Source: Corynebacterium sp. MSK008
GTDB taxonomy: Bacteria; Actinomycetota; Actinomycetes; Mycobacteriales; Mycobacteriaceae
Length of the DNA: 64,000 nt
NCBI RefSeq assembly: GCF_030232585.1
Contig: NZ_JASPJX010000006.1
Location: 102,304-166,303 of the forward strand
Direction of reading: 5' to 3'
Shown: in pieces, positions 44,128 to 59,682 of the stretch
Layout of the letters: every line of letters begins with the position of its first letter
Position numbering within the stretch: the stretch's first letter is position 1
Made by a program: the position numbers and the translations under genes
The notes under the pieces: generated by a model
What the model was told of the DNA's origin: nothing
The model's input: the letters and a program-made list of their open reading frames with translations, nothing else
Database searches by the model: none

Positions 44128-45261
44128 CTTCGGCACAGTGAGGTGATAGCGAAATGCCTCGCCGTGGTACCCGGCGTCGAGCGTGGCGCCGTCCTCATTG
44201 AGCAGCGAAGCAACCTCGCCCAGGCCAACGCCGGTACTCATTTCAACCGCCTGCGCTTCTAAAGCCCCGAAATTCTGCACCAGGATTTGCACGTCGTTGT
44301 CGTCCTCGACCGCGGCGACGATGACTGGCCGGTGCTTGTCTGCGTACTTAATCACGTTGGTCTGAATCTCTCGGAACGCGCTCGGAGCGTGACGCAGCGA
44401 AATTGAATTCAGGCCCTCTCCCTGCAGACCACTTTCCGCGACCGTATAGCCGTGACTGCGCAAGATATCCGAAAAGGACCTTAAGGCTTCACTCAATGCG
44501 GGAGTTCGAGTTGCTGTGTCCTCATTCAATGCCGCGGGATCGTCAGAACGCATGAAGCGGATGAGTTGGCGGACTTCCTGCATCGACCGCCTCGCGTCCT
44601 CTGCGATGAGCTTTGCCGCCTTAGCAGTCTGCTCATCACCAGACATTGCCAAGGCCTCGCTTCGGAGCACAACCGAGGTCAGGGAGGACGCCACGGATCC
44701 GTGCAAGGCCTTTACGGTTCGATCTCTTTCGCGTTCCAGCTCCGCCTTTAGCCGTTCTGCTTGGCGTTCTCGAGTGATGAGGAACGCGCGCAGAATCCAG
44801 CCAACTGCCCACGCGACAAGGAGCAGCACGAACAAAAAGATTGCCGTTTCAAAGGAAATGGGGAAATAGACCCCGGAGGGTAAGTCTGTCTGTGCGAGAT
44901 ACCAAAGATAGGCCAGTAACGGCAGGCTAAAGCGCGCAGGAATACGCAGCCCCACAACAGTGGCGATCGCGAACATGCCGATGATGATGATCGCGCTGCG
45001 GTGCTCCGGAGCAACGTTGGAAAATTGCAGCAGAAAGCCGTATCCCAACCCGGCGGTGACCGGGGCGAAAAACGCGGCGACGATGAGAAATGCCGCATAG
45101 AGCGCCACCGCAAATCGGGACCACTCAACGGCAATTGGAGCCCCGGGCAGTGCCAGCAGCCCAAGAGCGAAAAGAAGAGCTGCAAGCGCAAAGCCAATGC
45201 GCCAAGGGCGCGCCGCCGGTGAGAGAAGGCGGGCGCGCACGAGCTCCGGAAACGTAGGCAC
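44116..45261 (-). CDS. Membrane sensor histidine kinase (NarX/DesK-type, divergent boxes)
   Basis: A 381-aa kinase. The first ~165 residues hold about six hydrophobic segments with no extracytoplasmic domain (RIGFALAALLFALGLLAL, FAVALYAAFLIVAAFFA, SAIIIIGMFAIATVVGL, TAIFLFVLLLVAWAVGW). A coiled coil, the phosphoacceptor helix KALHGSVASSLTSVV with His187, and an ATPase domain with N-box EIQTNVIKYA and TGVGLGEVASLL follow. HDxxxQ is changed to HGxxxS, and the DxGxG loop is not evident. GTG 45261 follows TACGCT (45269-45274) by seven bases, a leaderless start; a longer form from ATG 45300 would overlap the divergent gene. Confidence 0.85.
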   Translation of the reverse strand: MPTFPELVRARLLSPAARPWRIGFALAALLFALGLLALPGAPIAVEWSRFAVALYAAFLIVAAFFAPVTAGLGYGFLLQFSNVAPEHRSAIIIIGMFAIATVVGLRIPARFSLPLLAYLWYLAQTDLPSGVYFPISFETAIFLFVLLLVAWAVGWILRAFLITRERQAERLKAELERERDRTVKALHGSVASSLTSVVLRSEALAMSGDEQTAKAAKLIAEDARRSMQEVRQLIRFMRSDDPAALNEDTATRTPALSEALRSFSDILRSHGYTVAESGLQGEGLNSISLRHAPSAFREIQTNVIKYADKHRPVIVAAVEDDNDVQILVQNFGALEAQAVEMSTGVGLGEVASLLNEDGATLDAGYHGEAFRYHLTVPKERK

Positions 45262-45298
45262 GGCAAACAGCGTAGCGCCCGCAACGTAGTCTGTAGCC

Positions 45299-46111
45299 AT
45301 GCCATTGGATTTCCAACAGCCGTTTACAGAGCGCACTCCGCGTGTGGTTAATGCGGGAAAGTTGAAGAGGGCGCAAGCTCGTCGTAAAGCAAAGGCTTTC
45401 TTGGCGGAGGGCGAGAACGCTGTGGAGGCCGCCGTGGCAACGGGTGCGGCGACCGACCTCTTTGTCACCGAAGCTGCCGCCGAGCGCTTCGAGGAAATCG
45501 TGCGGGCGGCGGGCTACATGGATGTGTACACGCACGCGATCACGGACAAGGCGGCGGATTCGCTCGCGGACGCGGTGACATCCACAGGCATTTTCGCGGT
45601 GTGCCGCCCTGTGCTGTGGACCGTGCCGAAGATTCTCAAGGGCCGCCCGAAGCTGGTGGCGGTGTGCGTGGAGACCAACGACCCCGGCAACGCCGGCACG
45701 ATCATCCGCATTGCAGACGCGGTGGGTGCGGACGCGGTGATTTTCGCGGGCGACACCGTGGACCCGGAGGCGCCGAAGGTGGTGCGCTCGACCGCGGGGT
45801 CGCTGTTCCATATCCCCGTGGCGCGCGACCGCGACGTGCGTCGCGTTATCGGGCAGCTCGAGGACGCCGGGCTATCCACCTTCGCCACCACCATGGACGG
45901 CGAGGTGAACCTTGCGCAGCCGGGGGAGACGCTCGCGCAGCCGACCGCTTGGCTGTTCGGTAATGAGGCGCATGGGCTTAGCGACGACATCCTGTCTGCC
46001 GCCGACTACCGCGCTTCCATCCCGATTCAGGGCGGTGCGGAGTCGCTGAACCTGGCCACCGCGGCGAGTATCTGCCTGTGGGAGTCGTCGAAGGCGCTCG
46101 CAGAGGTGTAG
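45299..46111 (+). CDS. TrmH/SpoU-family RNA 2'-O-methyltransferase
   Basis: A 270-aa SPOUT methyltransferase. An N-terminal substrate-binding domain (about 10-90) is followed by the knotted catalytic domain with motif 1 NDPGNAGTIIRIADAVGA, motif 2 AWLFGNEAHGL and motif 3 IPIQGGAESLNLATAA. It probably modifies 23S rRNA. Its place directly before pheS is standard in actinobacteria and many Firmicutes. ATG 45299 lies six bases after TAGTCT (45287-45292), so it is leaderless; the kinase gene diverges from only 37 bp away. Confidence 0.92.
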   Translation: MPLDFQQPFTERTPRVVNAGKLKRAQARRKAKAFLAEGENAVEAAVATGAATDLFVTEAAAERFEEIVRAAGYMDVYTHAITDKAADSLADAVTSTGIFAVCRPVLWTVPKILKGRPKLVAVCVETNDPGNAGTIIRIADAVGADAVIFAGDTVDPEAPKVVRSTAGSLFHIPVARDRDVRRVIGQLEDAGLSTFATTMDGEVNLAQPGETLAQPTAWLFGNEAHGLSDDILSAADYRASIPIQGGAESLNLATAASICLWESSKALAEV

Positions 46112-46186
46112 TTGCGCCAGCCTGTCCATCTGCGCCCGCCCTCGCGCAGTCGGCGTGTCGAGCGATAGGTAAAGTGGTGGACGCTT

Positions 46187-47316
<1,130 letters not shown>

Positions 47317-47331
47317 AGGAGACACTGAAAA

Positions 47332-49839
47332 ATGCTCATTTCCAAAAATTGGCTCGTCCGCCTGCTGCAGAACGCAGGTAACAAGGACTTCAACCCCACC
47401 GACGAGGAGCTCGACGCGGGCTTCGTGCGCGTCGGCTTCGAAACAGAAGGCTACGAGCCGCTTCCAGAGGTCACCGGCCCGCTGGTCATCGGGCGCGTCG
47501 CCGAGATCGAGGAGCTCACCGGCTTTAAGAAGCCGATCCGCTACTGCCAGGTGGACGTGGGACAGGCCAACGGCACCGGCGAGCCGCAGGGCATCATCTG
47601 CGGCGCCCGAAACTTCAAGCAGGGCGACCTGGTCGTTGTCTCGCTTCCAGGCGCGGTGCTGCCGGGCGGGTTCGAGATCTCGGCGCGAAAGACCTACGAC
47701 CACATCTCCGCCGGCATGATGGCCTCCGCGGCCGAGCTCGGGCTCACCGCGAAAAGCGAGGGCATCATCACGCTTCACGACGGCTCCGCCACCCCCGGCC
47801 AGGACGCCCGCGAGATTCTGGGCTCGGACGACACCGTCTTCGAGGTCAACGTCACCCCGGACCGCGGCTACGCCCTGTCCGCCCGCGGCCTGACCCGCGA
47901 GGTCGCCTCCGCCTTCGGCCTTGAGTTCACCGACGTGGCGCAGGATCCCGCGATTGCCGGCATCGACATTTCCGGCGTGCCGGCACCGTCTGGCGAGACC
48001 ATCCCGGTATCCGTGGAGGAGTCCACCAAGGCGAAACGTTTCGGCGTGCGCACTGTTGAAGGCATCGATGCGAACGCGGTTGCACCGTTCTGGATGCAGC
48101 GCGAACTCATGCTCGCCGGCGTGCGCTCGGTCAACGCCGCGACGGACGTGACCAACTACGTCATGCTGTTGACCGGCCAGCCGATGCACGCTTTCGACGC
48201 CGACAAGATCGCCGGTGGACTGCGCGTGCACAACGCCGCCGATGGCGAGAAGTTTGAAACGCTCGACCACGTCGAACGCACGCTGACCTCGCAGGACGTG
48301 GTGATCAGCGACGACAACGGAATTCAGTCGCTGGCCGGTGTCATGGGTGGCACCACTTCCGAGATTTCGGACGAGACGGTCAACGTTCACTTCGAGGCCG
48401 CGACCTGGGACCCGCTGACCGTGGCGCGTACCGCGCGCCGGTTGAAGCTGAGCTCAGAGGCATCGCGCCGGTTCGAGCGCGGCGTGGACCCGCAGCTCGT
48501 GGAAAACGCCCTCGACATCGCGTGCGCGTTGCTGGTGGACATCGCCGGTGGCACGATTCATGCGGGCAGGACGCTGGTCGGTGACGTGGAAAAGCGTGAT
48601 GCGATCGCGATGCGCGCGACGCGGCCGGCCGAGCTGATCGGTGTGGATTACGCACGCGAGACCGTGGTGCGCCGTCTGCAGGAGGTCGGCTGCGAGGTTG
48701 CTGGCGACGGCGAGGAGCTTGAGGTCACCCCGCCGACTTGGCGCACCGACATCACGGTGCCGGTGGAGCTGGTCGAAGAGGTCGTGCGACTGGAGGGTCT
48801 GGACGACATCCCGTCGATCCTGCCCACGCCCCGCGGCGGCCGCGGTTTGAGCCCGCTGCAGCGCCGCCGCCGTGCGGTGACCCACGCGTTGGCGTACTCC
48901 GGCTACGCGGAGATCATCCCCACGCCGTTTATCGCCAATGACACCTTCGACACCTGGGGCCTGGACGCGGAAGATCCGCGCCGCAACACCGTCAAGGTGC
49001 AGAACCCGCTGGATGCGGACTACGGGATCCTGGGCACCACACTGCTGCCGCCGATGCTGGAGGCCGCGGGCCGAAACGTCGCGCGCGGCCGCGGGGATGT
49101 GGCCATCTACTCGGTGGCGCAGACCTCGGAGAAGCGCGCTGACGTCTCGCCGCTGCCGGACGTGTCGGAGCGCCCTGCGGACGAGGTCGTTGCGGAGCTC
49201 GTCGAGTCGCTGCCGAAGCAGCACTTGCACGCCGCAACCGTGGCACTGGGCAACACGGAACTGGAAGGCCCGTGGGGCAAGGGTCGCGCCTACGAGTGGT
49301 CGGATGCTATCGAGGCCGCCCAGCTCGTCGCCCGCGTCTGCGGCGTCGACCTGGATGTTGAGGCTGCCGAGTACCTGCCGTGGCACCCGGGCCGTTGCGC
49401 GGCGCTCAAGGTTGACGGCGAGGTTGTCGGCCACGCCGGCGAGCTGCATCCGCAGATCCTGGAGAAGCTGAACCTGCCGGCGCGCACCTGCGCGATGGAG
49501 ATCGATCTGACCGCCATCCCGCTGGCAGAGCGTCTGCCTGCGCCGCGTCTGTCCGCGTTCCCGCTGCTCAACCAGGATATCGCGCTGGTCGTCGACGAGG
49601 CCGTGGCCGCCGAGGACGTGCGCCGCGCAGTCGAAGAGGGTGCGGGCGAGCTCGTCGAAGCAGTCACGCTTTTCGACGTCTACCGTTCCGACAACCTCGG
49701 CGAAGGCAAGAAGTCGCTCGCGTTCGGTCTGGCGTTCCGTGCCCCGGACCGCACGCTGACCGAGGAAGAGGCATCCGAGGCACGCCTGAAGGCAGCCGAG
49801 TTGGCCAAGGAGCGCTTCGGCGCAGAAATGCGCGGCTAA
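47332..49839 (+). CDS. pheT: Phenylalanine--tRNA ligase beta subunit
   Basis: PheT, 835 aa, the large subunit that binds tRNA and edits Tyr-tRNA(Phe). Domains in order: EMAP/OB tRNA-binding fold (about 40-150, GRVAEIEELTGFKKPIRYCQVDVG), B3/B4 editing domain (about 200-390, ATDVTNYVMLLTGQPMHAFDADK), B5 (about 400-475), catalytic-like core (about 490-700) and the anticodon-binding FDX-ACB domain (about 740-835). AAAGGAG precedes the ATG. Full length for the family. Confidence 0.96.
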   Translation: MLISKNWLVRLLQNAGNKDFNPTDEELDAGFVRVGFETEGYEPLPEVTGPLVIGRVAEIEELTGFKKPIRYCQVDVGQANGTGEPQGIICGARNFKQGDLVVVSLPGAVLPGGFEISARKTYDHISAGMMASAAELGLTAKSEGIITLHDGSATPGQDAREILGSDDTVFEVNVTPDRGYALSARGLTREVASAFGLEFTDVAQDPAIAGIDISGVPAPSGETIPVSVEESTKAKRFGVRTVEGIDANAVAPFWMQRELMLAGVRSVNAATDVTNYVMLLTGQPMHAFDADKIAGGLRVHNAADGEKFETLDHVERTLTSQDVVISDDNGIQSLAGVMGGTTSEISDETVNVHFEAATWDPLTVARTARRLKLSSEASRRFERGVDPQLVENALDIACALLVDIAGGTIHAGRTLVGDVEKRDAIAMRATRPAELIGVDYARETVVRRLQEVGCEVAGDGEELEVTPPTWRTDITVPVELVEEVVRLEGLDDIPSILPTPRGGRGLSPLQRRRRAVTHALAYSGYAEIIPTPFIANDTFDTWGLDAEDPRRNTVKVQNPLDADYGILGTTLLPPMLEAAGRNVARGRGDVAIYSVAQTSEKRADVSPLPDVSERPADEVVAELVESLPKQHLHAATVALGNTELEGPWGKGRAYEWSDAIEAAQLVARVCGVDLDVEAAEYLPWHPGRCAALKVDGEVVGHAGELHPQILEKLNLPARTCAMEIDLTAIPLAERLPAPRLSAFPLLNQDIALVVDEAVAAEDVRRAVEEGAGELVEAVTLFDVYRSDNLGEGKKSLAFGLAFRAPDRTLTEEEASEARLKAAELAKERFGAEMRG

Positions 49840-49850
49840 ATATATATCCG

Positions 49851-50949
<1,099 letters not shown>

Positions 50950-50998
50950 CCGCCGACGAGACACCCCTTACCTCTTTTCCTGAAAGGACCCCTCCATC

Positions 50999-52159
50999 AT
51001 GAGCACTCTTGGAGTCACCGCACCTCAAGGCTTTTCCGCCGCCGCCACAAGCGCGGGCCTGAAAGCATCCGGTAAACCGGATATGGCCGTCGTGGTCAAC
51101 GACGGCCCCGAATACGCTGCGGCCGCTGTTTTCACCCGCAACAAGGTCTTCGCCGCGCCCGTGAAAGTCAGCCGCGCGGCCGTGTCCTCCGGCGAGCTGA
51201 AGGCGGTAGTGTTCAACTCCGGCAACGCCAACGCCTGCACTGGCGAGCAGGGGCTGCGTGACGCGCAAACTATGCAGCGGCTTACGGCCGAAGGCGTGGG
51301 CGCGGAGCCCGCGCAGGTGGCCGTTTGCTCCACCGGCATCATCGGCGATCTGCTGCCGATGGAAAAGGTTGAGAGCGGCATCGCAGCCGTGGTCAATCAG
51401 CTCGGCGACCACGGCGCGGACGCGGCCGAGGCCATCCGCACTACAGATACCGTCGCTAAGGAAGTGTTGGTCAAGGGCGACGGCTGGACTGTCGGCGGCA
51501 TGGGCAAAGGCGCGGGCATGATGGCGCCGTCGCTGGCGACGATGCTGGTGTGCCTGACCACCGACGCGAAGGTGGAGGCCCAGGCGCTGCAGACCGCATT
51601 AGAGCGCGCGACGGCAACCACCTTCAACACCCTGGACATCGACGGATCCACATCCACCAACGACACCGTCATCGCGATGGCCAACGGCGCAAGCGGGGTG
51701 AGCCCGGACCAGGACGAGCTGGACGCCGCGGTGCACGAGGCTTGCGTGCAGCTGGCGGCGATGATGCAGTCCGACGCGGAGGGTGTGACCAAGCGCGTGA
51801 GCATCACCGTCGAAGGCGCCGCAGACGACGAACAGGCGCTTCACGCCGCGCGCACCATCGGCCGCGACAGCCTGGTCAAGACGGCGATGTTCGGCTCCGA
51901 CCCGAACTGGGGCCGCGTGCTTGCCGCCGTGGGCATGGCGGACGCGGAGATGGATGCGGACAACATCTCGGTGACCTTCAACGGGCACACCGTCTGCGAG
52001 TACTCCGGTGCAGTGCCCGGCGCGCGGGACGTGGATCTGAGTGGGGCGGACATCGCGGTGGTGGTGGACCTGGGCACCGGCGGCGAGGGCCGCGCGACGG
52101 TGCGCACGACGGACCTGTCGCACGCCTACGTTGAGATCAACTCGGCCTACACCAGCTAG
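50999..52159 (+). CDS. argJ: Bifunctional ornithine acetyltransferase / N-acetylglutamate synthase
   Basis: ArgJ, 386 aa, moves acetyl from N-acetylornithine to glutamate, recycling it; some ArgJ proteins also use acetyl-CoA. The precursor cleaves itself between Ala180 and Thr181 in [12 protein letters not shown], producing alpha and beta chains. [15 protein letters not shown] is also typical. GAAAGGACC precedes the ATG. Presence of ArgJ means that a separate ArgE is not needed; whether it is mono- or bifunctional cannot be decided here. Confidence 0.95.
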   Translation: MSTLGVTAPQGFSAAATSAGLKASGKPDMAVVVNDGPEYAAAAVFTRNKVFAAPVKVSRAAVSSGELKAVVFNSGNANACTGEQGLRDAQTMQRLTAEGVGAEPAQVAVCSTGIIGDLLPMEKVESGIAAVVNQLGDHGADAAEAIRTTDTVAKEVLVKGDGWTVGGMGKGAGMMAPSLATMLVCLTTDAKVEAQALQTALERATATTFNTLDIDGSTSTNDTVIAMANGASGVSPDQDELDAAVHEACVQLAAMMQSDAEGVTKRVSITVEGAADDEQALHAARTIGRDSLVKTAMFGSDPNWGRVLAAVGMADAEMDADNISVTFNGHTVCEYSGAVPGARDVDLSGADIAVVVDLGTGGEGRATVRTTDLSHAYVEINSAYTS

Positions 52160-52171
52160 GAGGTGCGCGAG

Positions 52172-53103
52172 ATGATGCCGAATTTGACCAACGAGCAGCG
52201 CGCCACCGTGCTGGCGGAGGCGCTGCCGTGGCTGCAGCACTACCGGGACAAGATCGTGGTGGTGAAGTACGGCGGCAACGCCATGATCGACGAGGACCTG
52301 AAAGCCGCTTTTGCAGCCGACATGGTCTTCCTGCGCACCGTGGGCGCGAAACCCGTGGTGGTGCACGGCGGCGGACCGCAGATCACTCAGATGCTCGCCC
52401 GCTTGGGGCTGGACGGCGGAGAGTTCATCGGCGGATTCCGCGTGACCACCCCGGAGATCCTGGACGTGGTGCGCATGGTGCTCTTCGGCCAGGTGGGCCG
52501 GGATCTGCTGGGCAAGATCAACTCGCACGGGCCTTACGCGGTGGGCACTTCGGGCGAGGACGCCGGGTTGTTTACCGCTAAGCAGCGCGAGGTGGTCGTC
52601 GACGGTAAGCCCCAGGACATCGGCCTGGTGGGCACGATCACGGACGTGAACCCGGAAGCGGTGATGGACATCATCGAGGCCGGCCGCATCCCGGTGGTCT
52701 CGGGCATCGCACCGGGGGAGCACGGCGAGGTGTACAACATCAATGCTGATGAGGCCGCGGGTGCGCTCGCCGCCGCGATCGGCGCCGAGCGCCTCGTGGT
52801 ACTCACCAACGTCGAGGGTCTCTACACGGACTGGCCAAACAAGGACTCGCTGCTGTCCAAGATTGAGGCGGGCGAGCTGGCCAAGATGTTGCCCGGCTTG
52901 GACACCGGCATGATCCCCAAGATGGAGGCCTGCCTCACCGCGGTCCAGGGCGGGGTGAAGGCGGCGCACGTCATCGACGGCCGCGTGGCCCACTCCGTGC
53001 TGCTGGAGCTTTTGACCATGGGCGGCGTGGGCACCATGGTGCTGCCGGACGACTACGACCGCGCGCACTACCCGGACGGCACAATTTTCAGAAAGGACGA
53101 CGC

Positions 53104-53107
<4 letters not shown>
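52172..53107 (+). CDS. argB: Acetylglutamate kinase
   Basis: ArgB, 311 aa, phosphorylates N-acetylglutamate, the usual point of arginine feedback inhibition. [21 protein letters not shown] and [16 protein letters not shown] bind the substrates. The N-terminal helix ([21 protein letters not shown]) matches the arginine-sensitive hexameric type. AGGAGG lies eight bases before ATG 52172; a second ATG follows directly and a GTG nine bases earlier is less likely. The stop overlaps argD by 4 bp. Confidence 0.96.
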
Positions 53108-55722
<2,615 letters not shown>

Positions 55723-55738
55723 ACATCGCTGCACCAAT

Positions 55739-55766
55739 CGCATAATTTTACATACACTGAATAATT
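55739..55766. promoter_or_regulatory. argG promoter with candidate ARG boxes
   Basis: CGCATAATT (55739-55747) and TGAATAATT (55758-55766) are 19 bp apart, the same spacing as before argC, and flank TACACT (55753-55758), a likely -10 box. An ArgR hexamer here would block argGH. Confidence 0.6.
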
Positions 55767-55802
55767 CTGAATCGTCCTGGAAATCGAAGGAGAGCTTTCA
55801 CC

Positions 55803-57017
55803 ATGACTAACCGCGTTGTGCTCGCGTACTCGGGCGGACTGGACACCTCTGTGGCCATCCCCTACCTCGCCGAAATGACCGGCGGCGAGGTCATCGCCGT
55901 CTCGCTGGACCTGGGCCAGGGAGGCGAGGACATGGAGTCTGTGCGCCAGCGTGCGCTGGACTGCGGCGCTGTGGAGTCCATCGTCGTGGACGCCAAGGAT
56001 GAGTTCGCCGAGGAGTACTGCCTGCCCACCATCAAGGCCAACGGCATGTACCAGGGCGAATACCCGCTGGTCTCCGCAATTTCTCGCCCGCTGATTGTTA
56101 AGCACTTGGTAGAGGCCGGCCACAAGTTCGGCGGCACCCACGTCGCTCACGGCTGCACCGGCAAGGGCAACGACCAGGTCCGCTTCGAGGTCGGCTTCCT
56201 CAACCAGGACCCGGACCTGGAGATCATCGCCCCGGCCCGCGACTACGCCTGGACCCGCGACAAGGCCATCGAGTACGCCGAGGGCAAGGACCTGCCCATC
56301 GAGCAGTCCGCGGCGTCCCCGTTCTCCATTGACCAAAACGTCTGGGGCCGCGCGGTTGAGACCGGCTTTTTGGAGGACCTGTGGAACCCGCCGACAAAGG
56401 ACCTCTACGCCTACACCGAGGACCCGGCGCTGGGCAACGCCCCGGACGAGGTGATCATCTCCTTCGAGGCAGGTAAGCCGGTGGCCATCGACGGCCGCAA
56501 GGTCACCGTTCTCGAGGCGATCGAGGAGCTGAACCGCCGCGCCGGCGCCCAGGGCATCGGCCGCTTGGACATGGTGGAGGACCGCCTGGTGGGCATCAAG
56601 TCCCGCGAGGTCTACGAGGCACCGGGCGCGGTTGCACTGATCACCGCGCACAAGGCGCTTGAGGACGTCACCGTCGAGCGCGAGCTGGCCCGCTACAAGC
56701 GCCTCATCGACGCCCGCTGGTCCGAGGAGGTCTACGACGGTCTCTGGTTCGGCCCTTTGAAGCGTTCCCTGGACGCGTTCATCGAGTCCACTCAGGAGCA
56801 CGTCACCGGCGACATCCGCATGGTGCTGCACGCCGGCACCGCCACTGTTAACGGCCGCCGCTCCAACCACTCCCTGTACGACTTCAACCTGGCCACCTAC
56901 GACACCGGCGATTCCTTCGACCAGACCCTGGCCAAGGGCTTTGTGCGCCTGCACGGTCTGTCCTCCCAGATCGCCAACAAGCGCGATCGTGCCGCTGGCG
57001 CCGACCAGGAGAAGTAA
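55803..57017 (+). CDS. argG: Argininosuccinate synthase
   Basis: ArgG, 404 aa, joins citrulline and aspartate using ATP. The PP-loop motif [16 protein letters not shown] is at the N-terminus; [17 protein letters not shown] is the citrulline/aspartate loop. GAAGGAG stands ten bases before the ATG, so unlike argC it has a normal leader. It has its own promoter after argR and is followed four bases later by argH. Confidence 0.97.
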   Translation: MTNRVVLAYSGGLDTSVAIPYLAEMTGGEVIAVSLDLGQGGEDMESVRQRALDCGAVESIVVDAKDEFAEEYCLPTIKANGMYQGEYPLVSAISRPLIVKHLVEAGHKFGGTHVAHGCTGKGNDQVRFEVGFLNQDPDLEIIAPARDYAWTRDKAIEYAEGKDLPIEQSAASPFSIDQNVWGRAVETGFLEDLWNPPTKDLYAYTEDPALGNAPDEVIISFEAGKPVAIDGRKVTVLEAIEELNRRAGAQGIGRLDMVEDRLVGIKSREVYEAPGAVALITAHKALEDVTVERELARYKRLIDARWSEEVYDGLWFGPLKRSLDAFIESTQEHVTGDIRMVLHAGTATVNGRRSNHSLYDFNLATYDTGDSFDQTLAKGFVRLHGLSSQIANKRDRAAGADQEK

Positions 57018-57020
57018 TAG

Positions 57021-58457
<1,437 letters not shown>

Positions 58458-58506
58458 TTCGTCGATTGCGGCGCGCATCTCGGCCTGGCCATTTAGCATG
58501 TGAGAT

Positions 58507-59682
58507 ATGAATGTGCCGAGCAGCCATGACGCCAAGCCCCGGGGACGGAAAGTCTCCGTGGTGCTTGGCGTCATTTTAGTTGGGGTGGTCATCGCCGCCG
58601 TCGCGCTGGGACGGGGACTGCTGCCCTTCGGCGGAGGGGACAGCGGGGGACCGGTCGGCGGGCCCGGCGGCAAGCTGACGCAGCTGCACGGCGTGATCGG
58701 CTCGGAAAAGCGGGCCTACTTCGAAGACCCCGACGTGGTGGCACGGCTGGAGGAGCTGGGATACAGCGTCAGCGTCACCACTGCCGGCTCGCGCCAGATC
58801 GCCACCACCACAGATATTGCGGAGCAGGACTTCGTGTTCCCCTCCTCGGCGCCAGCGACGCAGAAGGTGCGCGAGCAGGGCGGCGGCTACTCCGTGGACT
58901 TCCCGTTCTTTACTCCGATGGCGGTGGCGAGCTGGAAGACGATCGCCGATCTGCTTGTCGCGGAAGGCGTGGTAAGCGAGCAAAACGGTGCGTACACCCT
59001 GGACTTGAACACATACATGGACCTGGCCCGCTCCGGAAAGCGTTGGCGGGACCTGGGCGAGTCGTACCCGTCGCCACGCAATGTGCAGATCCGCTCCACC
59101 GACATACGCACCTCCAACTCCGCGGCGATGTACCTGTCGCTTCTGGCGTGGGAGGTGGCCGAGCGCGACCCGGAGCGCCGGGACGACGTCGGGTACCTCA
59201 TCGACGAGATCGCTCCGTTTTTCACCGCGCAAGGCTATAGCGAGGCGTCTTCCTCGGGACCGTTCACCGATTACCTGAGCCAGGGCATGGGGGCAGCGCC
59301 CATGGTGATGGTCTACGAGGCGCAGTTCTTGGGGGAGCAGATGCGGCCGAACTCGCGCATCCGCGACGACATGGTGCTGCTGCACTTGAGCCCCACCGTG
59401 CTTGCGAACCACGGCATCGTCGGTGTCTCGGAAGATGGCAAGGAGCTGGGGCGTTTGCTGTCGAACGACCCGCAGCTGCAGCAGCTCGCAGCCCGCCACG
59501 GGTTCCGCCCCGCAAACTCCGGCAGCTTGGCGCAAGAACTCGAGGACCGCGGCCTCGACGCGCCTTCCGACTACGTCAATTCCATCGACCCGCCCTCCTA
59601 CGACAGGCTCGAGCAGCTCATCGACGGAGTGGGACAACGCTACGCCGGAGCTCCCGCACCGGTGAAGGAGGACGACCAGTGA
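58507..59682 (+). CDS. Membrane-anchored, binding-protein-like extracytoplasmic protein
   Basis: A 391-aa protein: short basic cytoplasmic tail, one membrane anchor (about 17-36, VSVVLGVILVGVVIAAVALG), a Gly-rich linker and an extracytoplasmic domain of about 330 residues. The domain resembles the type 2 solute-binding fold (SEKRAYFEDPDVVARLEELGYSV, IADLLVAEGVVSE, STDIRTSNSAAMYLSLLAWEVAE). No transporter is encoded nearby. TAGCAT (58494-58499) seven bases before the ATG marks a leaderless start. It heads a three-gene operon with the vWA and XpaC-like proteins and overlaps the next gene by 4 bp. Confidence 0.78.
   Translation: MNVPSSHDAKPRGRKVSVVLGVILVGVVIAAVALGRGLLPFGGGDSGGPVGGPGGKLTQLHGVIGSEKRAYFEDPDVVARLEELGYSVSVTTAGSRQIATTTDIAEQDFVFPSSAPATQKVREQGGGYSVDFPFFTPMAVASWKTIADLLVAEGVVSEQNGAYTLDLNTYMDLARSGKRWRDLGESYPSPRNVQIRSTDIRTSNSAAMYLSLLAWEVAERDPERRDDVGYLIDEIAPFFTAQGYSEASSSGPFTDYLSQGMGAAPMVMVYEAQFLGEQMRPNSRIRDDMVLLHLSPTVLANHGIVGVSEDGKELGRLLSNDPQLQQLAARHGFRPANSGSLAQELEDRGLDAPSDYVNSIDPPSYDRLEQLIDGVGQRYAGAPAPVKEDDQ

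Noticed and set aside
45299..45468. Longer kinase start (ATG 45300 or the frame up to 45468)
   Set aside because: It would overlap the divergent TrmH gene and its promoter, while GTG 45261 has a good leaderless box TACGCT.
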